Source: Perkinsus marinus ATCC 50983 (lineage: Eukaryota; Perkinsozoa; Perkinsida; Perkinsidae). From it: 25,837 nucleotides of DNA. The position numbers and the translations under genes were made by a program. Shown here piece by piece: positions 1-9,344 of the stretch (position 1 is the first letter of the stretch; each line of letters begins with the position of its first letter). The notes below the pieces were generated by a model that saw only the letters and a program-made list of their open reading frames with translations, searched no databases and was not told the origin of the DNA. The stretch spans positions 2,581 to 28,417 of the forward strand of contig NW_003205352.1 in assembly GCF_000006405.1 (NCBI RefSeq), read 5' to 3'.

Positions 1-630
1 AGACCCATACTAGTCGATACAGCGCCAATGTACCCCATTATGAACCGTCGCTGGGCCTCCTTCATTACGTTAGGGTCTTTACAGCTGACCTCTGCACTAG
101 CATTACGGTTAGCATAGTTGAATAAGGCATTATGACTTTGGTTGATGAACTGCCATACCGCAGTACCTGTAGTCGTAGTGGTCAGACGGTCTTCTATGAA
201 TGGTCCTACCCAATGTGGGGTTATTACGGAACCCAGCTAGTGTTAGCATCCCTATCACAGGTATTGATCCGAAAGATACGAAACCAGCCATACGCAGGGG
301 TAATAGGATAGTCTATGTGATAGAGATACAATAATGGAAGGCGTTTTATGAGCATTACCTCACCAGTGTCAGGATGGACTGATGCCTGTACTATCCTCTT
401 AGCTAGAACTCTATCCTTAGCTGTAATCACACTTGATTTACCATCTACTACGCTACGAGCCTCAGTAAGGGTCTGCAAGAAGGTAATATTGAGTACAGCA
501 CGAGTCATCCTCCTACCATGCCAAAGAATGTCCCTGGTGCCATGGTCCTTGGGTCCGTCAAAGACAGGAAATGTCTGTAGCGATCGATATATGACCCTAC
601 TGCACCACCAGTTGCGCTATTGGATGTCAT
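1..630 (-). CDS. SFXN: Sideroflexin, 5' part (runs off left edge)
   Basis: This is a mitochondrial inner-membrane transporter of the sideroflexin family; animal members carry serine or related amino acids for one-carbon metabolism. Four exons are visible on the minus strand: 517-630, 359-472, 210-312 and 1-166 (incomplete), with introns of 44, 46 and 43 nt. The joined protein has the family signatures in order: FLSLTDPRT near the N-terminus, AKRIVQASVHPDTGE, then the first membrane segment (GSIPVIGMLTLAGF) and WQFINQSHNALFNYANRN. The start ATG at 628-630 gives a first exon of exactly 38 codons and fits the usual short N-terminus. The C-terminal half lies outside the window. The gene shares a 123-bp divergent promoter region with SGT1. 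The family call is firm; the substrate in this organism is not known. Confidence 0.93.
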
Positions 631-753
631 GACAACTCAAATTCAACGGGATGTGATGATTGTCGAAGTGATCTTTTAAAGTAGCGCTCGCATTCGTGAT
701 CGATTGCAGAAAGGAGCAGAATTGATTTAAATACTTTCCCTTGCCCTTGTGCC
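631..753. promoter_or_regulatory. Short divergent intergenic region (sideroflexin / SGT1)
   Basis: Only 123 bp separate the start codons of the two divergent genes, so both promoters and both 5' UTRs must lie here or overlap the neighbouring gene. I see no clear TATA box or known motif. The role is inferred from position only. Confidence 0.45.
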
Positions 754-1744
754 ATGACAACAATTAATCCGTCTAAGCTGGATTGGTATCAGACAGCTGA
801 TACCGTTACAATAACTATCAAGCTAAAAGGGGTTGATCCAAGTACTGGTGTAGATGTTGCGGAGTTTAGTGAGAGGTAGTGGGAGCCACCAGAGGCAGAG
901 AAGTTAATTCCCTTCTTATACAGGTCAGTGAGGGTAGGCATCAATCATGAGAATAAAGGGAGGTAATGCACGATATGTAGCAGCTATGATGTAGTAACTC
1001 TTCAGTATTGAACACTACCTACTACAGTTGGACCTATGGGGCTCCATAAAGGGTGATAAGGCAACATACGAGGTAACACCATATAAGGTGGTGTTATATC
1101 TACCTAAAGATGACCAACAACAACAATGGTATTATGACCACTGTGGGTGCCATCTTCAACACTCACTAACCCAGGCCTTCCCTTCAATATGATAAGGGCT
1201 CTAACTGTCCTCGTATAGTGTCGACTACTTCGTCATCATCATCAACAACAACAGTGCCTGCTCCTAAGGCGGATAGCACTAGTAGTAGCTATCCCTCCTC
1301 ATCTAAAGTAGTACTCACTAACAGCTGTTAGCTACAGCTTAGTATGGTTGAGTAGGTGCATCGGGACTGGTCAGCTATAGACAAGATGTGTGAGGAGGAG
1401 CTCAAGGGGGAGAAGGAGAATGGCGATGTAGTGATTTAATCAGCAACTCTTCGATCCTTGGTCTATAGGCTGCATTGAATGCATTATTCCGTCAAATATA
1501 CGCCGGTGCTGATGATAATACTAGACGGGCCATGGTGAAGAGCTTTCAGACGTCTGGAGGTGGGATGTGCTCGTCCCTCCTCCCCTTTACCCCTCCTACT
1601 AGGTACTGTACTGTCAACCAACTGGGATGAGGTGGTAAGGCTGATATGAAGGGAAGGACAGGTACTAGAGATGGACACGTATCCAATATGTATTCCATAT
1701 TCAGACCGGATGCCCCGGATGGTCAAGAGTGGCGAAAGTGGTAG
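754..1744 (+). CDS. SGT1: SGT1-type co-chaperone (CS + SGS domains)
   Basis: SGT1 is an HSP90 co-chaperone that acts with SKP1/SCF ubiquitin ligases and at kinetochores. Exons: 754-875, 924-962, 1006-1128, 1175-1307, 1356-1427, 1469-1559, 1603-1639 and 1705-1744, giving about 218 aa. The CS domain starts at once (LDWYQTADTVTITIKLKGV) and runs to VLYLPKDDQQQQWPS. A Ser/Thr-rich linker follows, then the SGS domain: GDAALNALFRQIYAG, DDNTRRAMVKSFQTSGG, TVLSTNWDEV and the terminal PDGQEWRKW. No TPR domain is present, as in short SGT1 forms. The last junction is odd: no GT-AG intron keeps frame, but a GC-AG intron at 1640-1704 does and gives a length divisible by three. A one-base indel near 1631-1640 is the alternative. 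Confidence 0.9.
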
Positions 1745-1880
1745 TAGCCTGATGACATCTCCTATACGGACTGATTAATATTTCATCTTCGTGTGTGCAA
1801 ATTATTCTTCTGAGCCTCGTAAGCCTTTCGTTGTGCTCACAACTGGACGATGACTGTCAGTTTTCCAATAGTCGTTGGTG

Positions 1881-3215
1881 ATGATGATAAATCACCAATC
1901 TTATCCAATGCGCCCCCTGCCACGGTTACGAACTCTACTGTTCATCACCCTACTCTGCTTCCAACTGTCCCAGGGTGTCTATGTGGATATCCGTCATCTT
2001 GATGATGAAGCTACTGCTGCTGTACCCAGTCCTACTTCAGAACATAAACGTCATGGATATCACAGGTCTGAGCTCATCGGTGCTTGGATAGTCATGACAG
2101 TAGTACCCCTAGCATGCATAGTCTTCTTCTGTGCTACAGCCCCTCGAGTTAGACAACGAGAGCTACTCTTCAAGTTGTTCCATAGAGATGGAGTGTACAC
2201 TCAACCTTCGATGGTTGAGATGGAGGACTTGGAGGCTGGTCCTACTACGCAGGGCCCCCCGAGGCAGAGTAGTTGGTGGGATAGGTTGTGGGGTCGGTCG
2301 AGGGCAGCAGCACAAGCCGGTACTGGTATGGCAGCGACGGTTATAGGGAAAGCTAAACCTGTGATAAAGACAGCAGCGAGGAAGATAGATCGGAGTAGAG
2401 TTGGTCGGCATCATAGAAAGCAGCGTCAACGTGGGTTTAGGCAACTCGATCATGCTCTGGATGATGATGACTATGTTAAATATAGTGTCTATGCTGATGA
2501 GGAGGATGAAGCCACTTTTGGTGGTTTGGACGGTCCATCCTCTCTATCATCTTGGTCATCATCCTCGTGGACTTCATCACCGAGCAACTCCCCTCGGGAT
2601 GGATCACCACAATTATCATCATCGTCACCACCCACAGTGATTGTGGAGCCTCCGGCTATGGATCTTATTGGATATTATGATTATCAGGCGCAGGATGGGC
2701 AAATACATCAACAGTTCAGAGAGGAGGTCATACTCACCACAATAGAGGGTGTACAGGGAACAAGTGAGGAGGAGACCACAGTAAGGAGGGTATCTTTCCA
2801 TGAAACTCCACCAATGGAGGAAGAGGAGGGTCCACAGATCACTGAGGTTACTGATGATAACAAAGACCCCTCCAATTGTGATACCGCTACAATGACAGTG
2901 GAAGAGCCACCTGATGAGTCGCCAACGAGAGTGAAAGCATCGTCAGCATTTAGTGAGAGCAGTCGTAGAACTTCGGAGGTCATTTCGTCGGATGATGAAG
3001 GGAGGTACATGTCAGCTACCGAGAGTAATTGCTATCAGTCTTGCTCTGATGGATCGAGTTCTGATGATGAAGAAGAAGACGATGAGGAAGGGGTTGTCGA
3101 GGCAGGGGATTCTTCATTCACTACTGAGACCAGTGATGTTATCACAGGAGGAGCTAGTAATACCAGTAGTAATGATGATGATCGTCATCATGGGACAACT
3201 GACCATGACACTTGA
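1881..3215 (+). CDS. Single-pass membrane protein, acidic Ser-rich tail
   Basis: I do not recognise this gene. It is an uninterrupted frame of 444 codons, unusual beside genes cut every 50-200 nt. ATG 1881 is used because the frame extends upstream only to a TTG. Residues about 16-31 (LRTLLFITLLCFQLSQ) look like a signal peptide, a short ectodomain follows, and residues about 66-87 (IGAWIVMTVVPLACIVFFC) form one transmembrane helix followed by basic residues. This predicts a type I protein with a cytosolic tail of about 350 aa. The tail is low in complexity: a basic patch (HHRKQRQRG), Ser-rich runs, and acidic clusters (SSDDEEEDDEEG). No enzyme domain is visible. A signalling or scaffold role is possible but unsupported. 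Confidence 0.72.
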   Translation: MMINHQSYPMRPLPRLRTLLFITLLCFQLSQGVYVDIRHLDDEATAAVPSPTSEHKRHGYHRSELIGAWIVMTVVPLACIVFFCATAPRVRQRELLFKLFHRDGVYTQPSMVEMEDLEAGPTTQGPPRQSSWWDRLWGRSRAAAQAGTGMAATVIGKAKPVIKTAARKIDRSRVGRHHRKQRQRGFRQLDHALDDDDYVKYSVYADEEDEATFGGLDGPSSLSSWSSSSWTSSPSNSPRDGSPQLSSSSPPTVIVEPPAMDLIGYYDYQAQDGQIHQQFREEVILTTIEGVQGTSEEETTVRRVSFHETPPMEEEEGPQITEVTDDNKDPSNCDTATMTVEEPPDESPTRVKASSAFSESSRRTSEVISSDDEGRYMSATESNCYQSCSDGSSSDDEEEDDEEGVVEAGDSSFTTETSDVITGGASNTSSNDDDRHHGTTDHDT

Positions 3216-3341
3216 GTCTACCCTCTTACGTCGCTTAGTGTCTTATAATAACTTATGTACACTTACCATATTTTCTCTCATCAGTCTTGCTTGTTCCGTT
3301 ATAGTATTGCTAGTCACCAGTGGGTATACATTCACAACGAC

Positions 3342-4958
3342 ATGATGCCACGTTACTGCCCTCCTAGTGAGTACTTTAGTCATCCAAGTGAACATAAGCT
3401 GGAAGGGCTCAGCAATGATGGAGCTCCACTCTTCCTATAGTCAGCACCCCACTAGAGGAAGCACTGCATTTCTCCTACTCCTATCAGTCCTGCAATCATG
3501 CACAACAACTTGACTATAGCGTCTCTCAAGGGGGAGGGTCATCAGGCATGCAGAGTAGCTTATGTTGCCGATGATGGACATCATGTCGTAGGGGTCGTAG
3601 GATGCTCATCCAGCTGGGTGCAATTACCGTCTTAGCATCTCCTAGAGTCGTCCCCGTCCTCGATTCGCCTGGCTGGTAGTACAACACTAAAGGGTAGAGT
3701 GAGTAGTATAAAGTATGCCTCACTACAATAGCAGTAGTATGCCACCGGTAGTAGGTATCATACGCTCCATCCTGCTATCACAGTCCTAGTCGTCACATCA
3801 ACACAGGGTCGGTGATGGTGCTACTAAGGGCTAGTATCGGATGTCTAGGTGCATATGTCTACTCTCCTGATCTTCGAAAGACTGTCATCCATCTCCCACC
3901 TCCCCAGATTGATAGGCTTAATAATGAGGTAGTACTACCCGCCAGTATTGCTGTGCTGCCTCCACCGTCATCAGGTCTACTTCACAGCATCTACAGTCGT
4001 TCCCGTCGTCAACGATGATCCCTTCAGGAACAGTGATGAAGGCCGCCTCATACTTGGGGTTAGTGATGGCTCGTGCATGGTCGGAGGTACTTATCCTCTT
4101 CCCGACTACCACTGCCCTCTATAGGTTATACCATTTAAAGCTGGTAGCCTAGGAGAGGCTTCTGCAGGGCTACAGCTAGTGCCTAGTGTCAGCACCCCAA
4201 TAGGGGTATGTGCTATGTGTTCGATGGAGGTTGTAGACGCACAATACTCGACCATGTGCGTGGTTGGTTATACTGATGGATCCCTGCGTGCCTGGAGGCC
4301 TTCAACCTTCACACAGGTATCCTCATCTCAGATCACGGCAAGCGGATGCCTCTGTCAGGTGGTAGCCATCAATCCCTGTAAGGAGTCCGAAGCCCCGGTG
4401 ATAAGGTGCTGTCTTGCTGCTCTCCCTCTCAACCGACATCGTGTCAGCTGTGAATCCCCTACCCCCAATTGCATAGTTGCTGCTTACAGTGATGGTAAAC
4501 TTCGAGTATTCGATGCTGCAGTGGATTGGCAGTTGAGGGTAACCCTAATAGGGCAGTAACCAACTCTGCAGTAGCACACTTCAGTTTGAGATATCAGCGC
4601 ATGGTCGACCAATCACGGGTATGGCTGTTGATAAGAAGAAGGTAGTGGTAGCAGAGATTGGAGGTCATCACCCTCCTGCCCTCAGCATCTAGTGGCGACA
4701 GTTTCTGAGGATACTGTACTGAACCTTTGGAAGATTGATCATCAAGACGATGAGGAGAACTCCTTCGAGGTAGGAGCGCTTCAATATCAGTAAGTTGCCA
4801 ACCCATATCACAAGATACCTCAGCTCATTGGCTCAAGGCAAGTCACTCCGAGGTTGTTGACAGGAGTATGCTTTAACGATGGATTCCTCTCTCCGACTGA
4901 CGAGGAAGGTCTATTGATCTTAGCATATGACTCTGATATGCTTTATTCGATGGTATGA
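3342..4958 (+). CDS. WDR54: WDR54-like WD40 protein
   Basis: Eleven exons: 3342-3439, 3488-3593, 3636-3712, 3755-3807, 3849-3928, 3975-4079, 4125-4316, 4359-4538, 4585-4641, 4686-4769 and 4815-4958. Introns are 41-48 nt and the total is 1176 nt (391 aa). The match to animal WDR54 runs along the whole chain: MHNNLTIASLKG near the N-terminus, VLVVTSTQGAYVYS, VVGYTDGSLRAW, CIVAAYSDGKLRVFDA, then FEISAHGRPITGMAV, LVATVSEDTVLNLWK and the terminal GVCFNDGFLSP...LAYDSDM. WD40 proteins form beta-propeller scaffolds; the molecular role of WDR54 is poorly known. The intron at 4317-4358 is a multiple of three without stops, so it could be retained. The 4770-4814 acceptor ends in AAG. The start could be ATG 3342 or 3345. 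Confidence 0.85.
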
Positions 4959-5462
4959 ATACATGTCACTGCCGTTATCACATTCCACCACTGTTGTTTC
5001 GTTGTTCGAGTTTTAACACGGGTAATAACGAGCATAACACAATGACGAATTCTTCCGGACTGATAAATGAACAATGTATTATATTGTAATGTACCCCGTT
5101 AATCTATGGGATATGAACTCGGCTTTAACAGCGGATTGAGCGTCACCACGTTAATGATTTTGGTCATGATAACCGGTGTTCATCTCGGTTACTTACGAGG
5201 GATGGCGTGTGCAGTTTTAAAGGGTCTTGCTTATCAATATCTGTTCTTCCTACATTAACTCAACAAAGATGGGTTAACGAGACTGTTACTAATTCTTCTA
5301 CCATCAAGGATATACAATAACCTCCTCATGGTGCTGAAATACCTCGAAGCTCATCATCATTCCGTGCACGTTAATCAGAGTATACGGGTGATGGTGAGCA
5401 GACACGAATGGTAATACAGTCTTTTGTAACACCATCTGGTCACGGTGGATATACTATTTGGA
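4959..5462. other. Convergent intergenic region, no gene seen
   Basis: About 500 bp lie between the 3' ends of the WDR54-like gene and centrin. All six frames are short and none shows a family match or consistent splice phases. It probably holds both 3' UTRs and poly(A) signals. I see no repeat or RNA gene in it. Confidence 0.6.
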
Positions 5463-6193
5463 TTAAAACAAATTAGTCTTCTTCATAATACGAAGGAACT
5501 CCTCTTCACTCACTTCTCCATCACCATCACGGTCTGCCTCATCTATCATCTCCTAACAACAAGTCCATGAACGAGCTTGGTGACGATTGAATCCTCACCT
5601 GTAGCTCCTCATCGGTCATCTTCTCTCCAAGCTCCTTAGCAACACGCTTCAGGTTCTTGAAGGTGATCTTGCCTGTCTCATCATCATCGAAGAGCCTATC
5701 AAGCGTTGACTATGATGATACCAGCCAACAACGGGATATGAACAGACCTGAAGGCTTTGAGGATCTCGTCCTTCGGATCCCTATTCAGAATTTTAGTAGT
5801 CATCATCTTGAGGAACTCATCGTACTCAATCTGTCCAGAACCTATGAACACCACATGAGCTCAGATCCAAACTACATCTTGTTCACCATCAGTATCAACA
5901 TCTGCTATCATCTTCTGAATTTCCTCCTTCTTAGGCTCGAAACCAAGAGCACGCATGGCGACCTGATACAGTGGATAGGACCAAGGTAGAACCGAGTCAC
6001 CATTACCTTGAGCTCCTTGGCATCAATAGAACCGGAGCCATCCGTATCGAAGAGGTCAAAAGCTTCCTTAATTTCCTAAACTCGTAAAGTGGCATTCTCG
6101 TCGATGTCATATCCTCCCTACCTGTTTCTGTTCCTCAGTGAGGTCCTTGGGCTTCTTACTCTGAGTACTGGCACCGAATCTACGCATAGCCAT
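5463..6193 (-). CDS. Centrin (four EF-hand calcium-binding protein)
   Basis: Centrin is a calcium-binding component of basal bodies, centrioles and contractile fibres. Exons on the minus strand: 6122-6193, 6007-6075, 5887-5962, 5748-5841, 5599-5695 and 5463-5552, with introns of 44-52 nt. The protein is 165 aa, close to the usual 165-172. EF-hand loops: [12 protein letters not shown] (about 34-45), [12 protein letters not shown] (70-81), [12 protein letters not shown] (107-118) and [12 protein letters not shown] (143-154). Loop 3 lacks the usual acidic residue at position 12, as in many centrins. The C-terminus KKTNLF matches the centrin KKTSLY/F ending rather than calmodulin, and the N-terminus has a short basic extension. 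A 223-bp gap separates it from CCT1, transcribed in the same direction upstream. Confidence 0.96.
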
Positions 6194-6416
6194 ATTATCA
6201 ACAGCAGAGATTGTTACTGCAGACCCGTGATACCACGCCAACCCGAACTACTCCTCATTTGATTGTACACACAACACTGGTCAATACCGAGAATCTCATC
6301 GCAGACACTAACGTTCACTCCGGCGATGAGTGCACAATGATAATGGAAGAAATCGTCGAGGTGTTTGAGCTGAAATCTCCATAAGGAGTTCAACAGCTGT
6401 TGCTGCTGCTGCCTAC
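6194..6416. other. Intergenic region between CCT1 and centrin
   Basis: This 223-bp spacer lies between two minus-strand genes and should hold the 3' UTR of CCT1 and the promoter or 5' UTR of centrin. No recognisable motif was found. Confidence 0.5.
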
Positions 6417-8599
6417 CTAACCCATTCTAGGATCCTGTGGAGGCTGCTCAGGGGCCTAACATGCACAGCATAAGAAGATGGGTTCGATCGAGGGTCGTCA
6501 ACCTACAACTTTAACGAGATCATCAATCCTGAGAATGGTAATAGCAGCCTCTGTTGCGAATTTAATGGACTTCAGCTTGGATACCATCGGCTCGAGTATC
6601 TGATAGCAACATGATCCTTCCCATACGGAATAACCAGGGAGGTCCATCTTACTCCCTGCGACACTGCATCAGTGACCTCTCCTTTACTGAGATCGAGACC
6701 GGCCGTCGCGTTACCACGAGTATGAGCAACACGTAGTTCAGCGACAAGGGCGGGTACATCAGGAAGGGCGGCGTTGAGGGCCAAGGTCTTGGGGATAATC
6801 ATCAATGCCTAATGAGGACAGGTTCTAATACCATGATCACTCGTGTGAGAAATCATCACCTCAGCGAAAGCTAGAATGGCCATCTGTTCCCTTCCACGAT
6901 GGGAGGTAGCGAACTCCTCAAGATGGAGTGATAGAGCAGCCTCAACGCACCCACCACCTCCGACAACCTGAAGAGATACCATTAGTACGGGTATTCATAG
7001 AGGCTACCTACACTCCCGGACTCCAACGCTCGGGATGTGGCACAGAGAGCATCATGAACGCTTCGCTCCGCCTCATCCAAGACAAAATCGGAGGCTCCTC
7101 TGAGGAGGAGGGTTGAACTCTTGCCCTGATACTGACTGTCGCCGTTATTGGTTATGAAGACAAAGTCGTTGTCTCCAACACGTTCCTCATGGACCTGATC
7201 GTAGCTTGCTATCATCGAGTACTGCGCACCAGAGTCGTATTACGAGATCAGCCTTGCCAATAGCAGAATCATCAATACCTTCCTCATCCCATTGCTCAGT
7301 AGCTGTGAGTGTAAGGAGGGGCTTAGCTCCAGTGGCCTGAGATAACGATTGATCGAAAGCTCCCACTGGAGTATAGTGTACCTTGGCAATCCTCTTCATG
7401 TCCTTCTTAGGGACTCTTCTGATACCCATAACTTTACGGTCGATGAGATACTTCATAGAGAAATCATCAAGACCACCACTGGTGAGGATGACATTAACAC
7501 CCTTAGCAAGGATCTTCTCAATACGCTCCTTGGTAATGTCCATCTCCTTCTGACGGACCTTCTCGAGTTCAGCAGGATCGGTTATCTAATGACCATCAAC
7601 ACTCATCATCATGTCATCCACAGTAACAGGACTGTATCTACCTGTATCTTCACACCAAGTCCCATCCTAGCCTTTCTAAGGTCGAAGTCGAGTAAGGCTA
7701 TACGAGCATTCTCCACTCGAGTAGGCATACCCTGAGCCGCCCTCCCAAGAGCTATAGCATAGCCGTTCTTGATGAGTCTGGACTCAGTAAGGCCCTTGCC
7801 ATGGGACTTCAATACGTTCACTTGACCAACTGGGTACTTATCCTTGCCATCAAAGCCTGATACTCTCACCGACTTGATGGCCTCAACCACCAACTTAGCG
7901 AACTCGGCATCAGTACCTAAGGAGAGGCACGCTACTACCGCTAGGAAGGAGTAACAATATTACCAATGAATTTGGAGCTGAGACTAGTCTTAGCGATATT
8001 CACGAGGACTTCCTCATCGAGTGTCTTGGTCTTAACACCCAACGCATGTGGTACGTACTTAACACATTCCTTCATAGCAGCGCGGTAGCCCTATCAGCAG
8101 AGTCACAACCCATAGGCTATGCCGCCACCCTCACCTGTATGACGTTGGTAGCATGAATGCCTCCTTTGATGAGCTCATTAGCCTTCTTTAAAAGTTCAGC
8201 AGCAACAAGTACAACAGATGTCGTACCATCACCGACCTCTTGGTCCTGTAGGTTTGAGAGCTGTTGGAGGACCTGATCATCATCATCATCACAACTTCCC
8301 CCTTCAGAGTGGAGGCCAATGAATACCTTAGCCGCGGGATGCTGCACTTCAAGCTTCCTCATAATAGTAGCACCATCGTTGGTGACAGTGACATCACCAA
8401 TGTCATCGACTAACATCTTATCCAAACCTTGAGGACCCAAAGATGACTTCAAAATATTGGCAACGGCCACCTGAATCGGTGCATGAGTGAAATGGCTTAG
8501 GCTGAGGGGAGGTCTTATTATTACAACAGCTGTGACGTTAGCGTTCCGAACCTCTTGTCCATGGACACGGGCTCCATCAACACTCAAGGGAGATGACAT
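6417..8599 (-). CDS. CCT1: T-complex protein 1 subunit alpha (CCT1)
   Basis: This is a subunit of the cytosolic group II chaperonin TRiC/CCT, which folds actin, tubulin and many WD40 proteins with ATP. Twelve exons on the minus strand: 8537-8599, 8327-8470, 8135-8272, 7964-8090, 7642-7916, 7382-7585, 7244-7336, 7012-7194, 6860-6967, 6653-6808, 6510-6599 and 6417-6455. They total 1620 nt (539 aa), normal for CCT1. Signatures in order: [60 protein letters not shown] (ATP site), [47 protein letters not shown] and [14 protein letters not shown]. Introns run from 44 to 66 nt. Intron 8471-8536 is a multiple of three without stops. The C-terminus ends [11 protein letters not shown]. No odd residues were noticed. 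Confidence 0.97.
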
Positions 8600-9020
8600 C
8601 AGAAAAGTAGAGGAACCACAAAACCGGGGAGGCTGATGGGGAATCATACAGAGTGCGGAGAAGCAGGGAAGCCTTGCGAAAACCGTAAACTCCCTCGCTG
8701 AGAGAGCTCAAGATCATGTAAGAATGCAAGATTGATTAGTAATGACCATGGTGAAAGTAGCCATATCATGGAGGTTGCCAGCGTAGACCCCATAGTGAAG
8801 GAGCGGTCGGGTAGTAACGGAAGGGCCTAATCTGTGGCATTCAATTTAATGCGCATCAGAGCTACTGGAGCGTACAGCCCTCCGTGCCTGTGCTCATCTC
8901 CTGGTACCATCATCCTGCCCTCCTACTATACTACTACGTAGTCTGCATAGCTTTCTAGCATGTGTACTAACTAGACAGTGACTACTAGGAGTGGGAGGCT
9001 TTTCATTACAGGTAGGGGTT
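8600..9020. promoter_or_regulatory. Divergent intergenic region (CCT1 / 9021 gene)
   Basis: About 420 bp separate the start codons of CCT1 (minus) and the unknown plus-strand gene. The region has no convincing coding frame. It probably holds two promoters and 5' UTRs. An AG-ending pyrimidine-containing tract just before 9021 (ttttcattacag) could be a 5' UTR splice or trans-splice acceptor; this is only a possibility. Confidence 0.45.
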
Positions 9021-9241
9021 ATGACGGCCAAAGGCAGTGGGAAGGACTTCGAGGTTGAGGAGATGATAGTCAGGGAGATGTATTCAATATCCTATCATTA
9101 ACGAGAGTGATCGTACCTTCCTACAGGTCGAGAATGCTTATGCGGCCATCACGAGACGATTTGCCAGCCCTACCGGAGAGGCTGCGAAGGAATTCATCTC
9201 CCAGACGCGTCACGGCGTTCGAGCCCAGCGGGGACGAGGAG

Positions 9242-9300
<59 letters not shown>

Positions 9301-9304
9301 TGTT

Positions 9305-9344
<40 letters not shown>

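Noticed and set aside
2131-3345. Several overlapping frames on both strands within 2131-3345
   Set aside because: They are shadows of the 1881-3215 gene, with no splice continuity and skewed composition.
8117-8647. CCT1 N-terminus as one continuous 176-aa frame
   Set aside because: Family alignment shows two stop-free introns (66 and 54 nt) inside it; the inserted residues match no CCT1.
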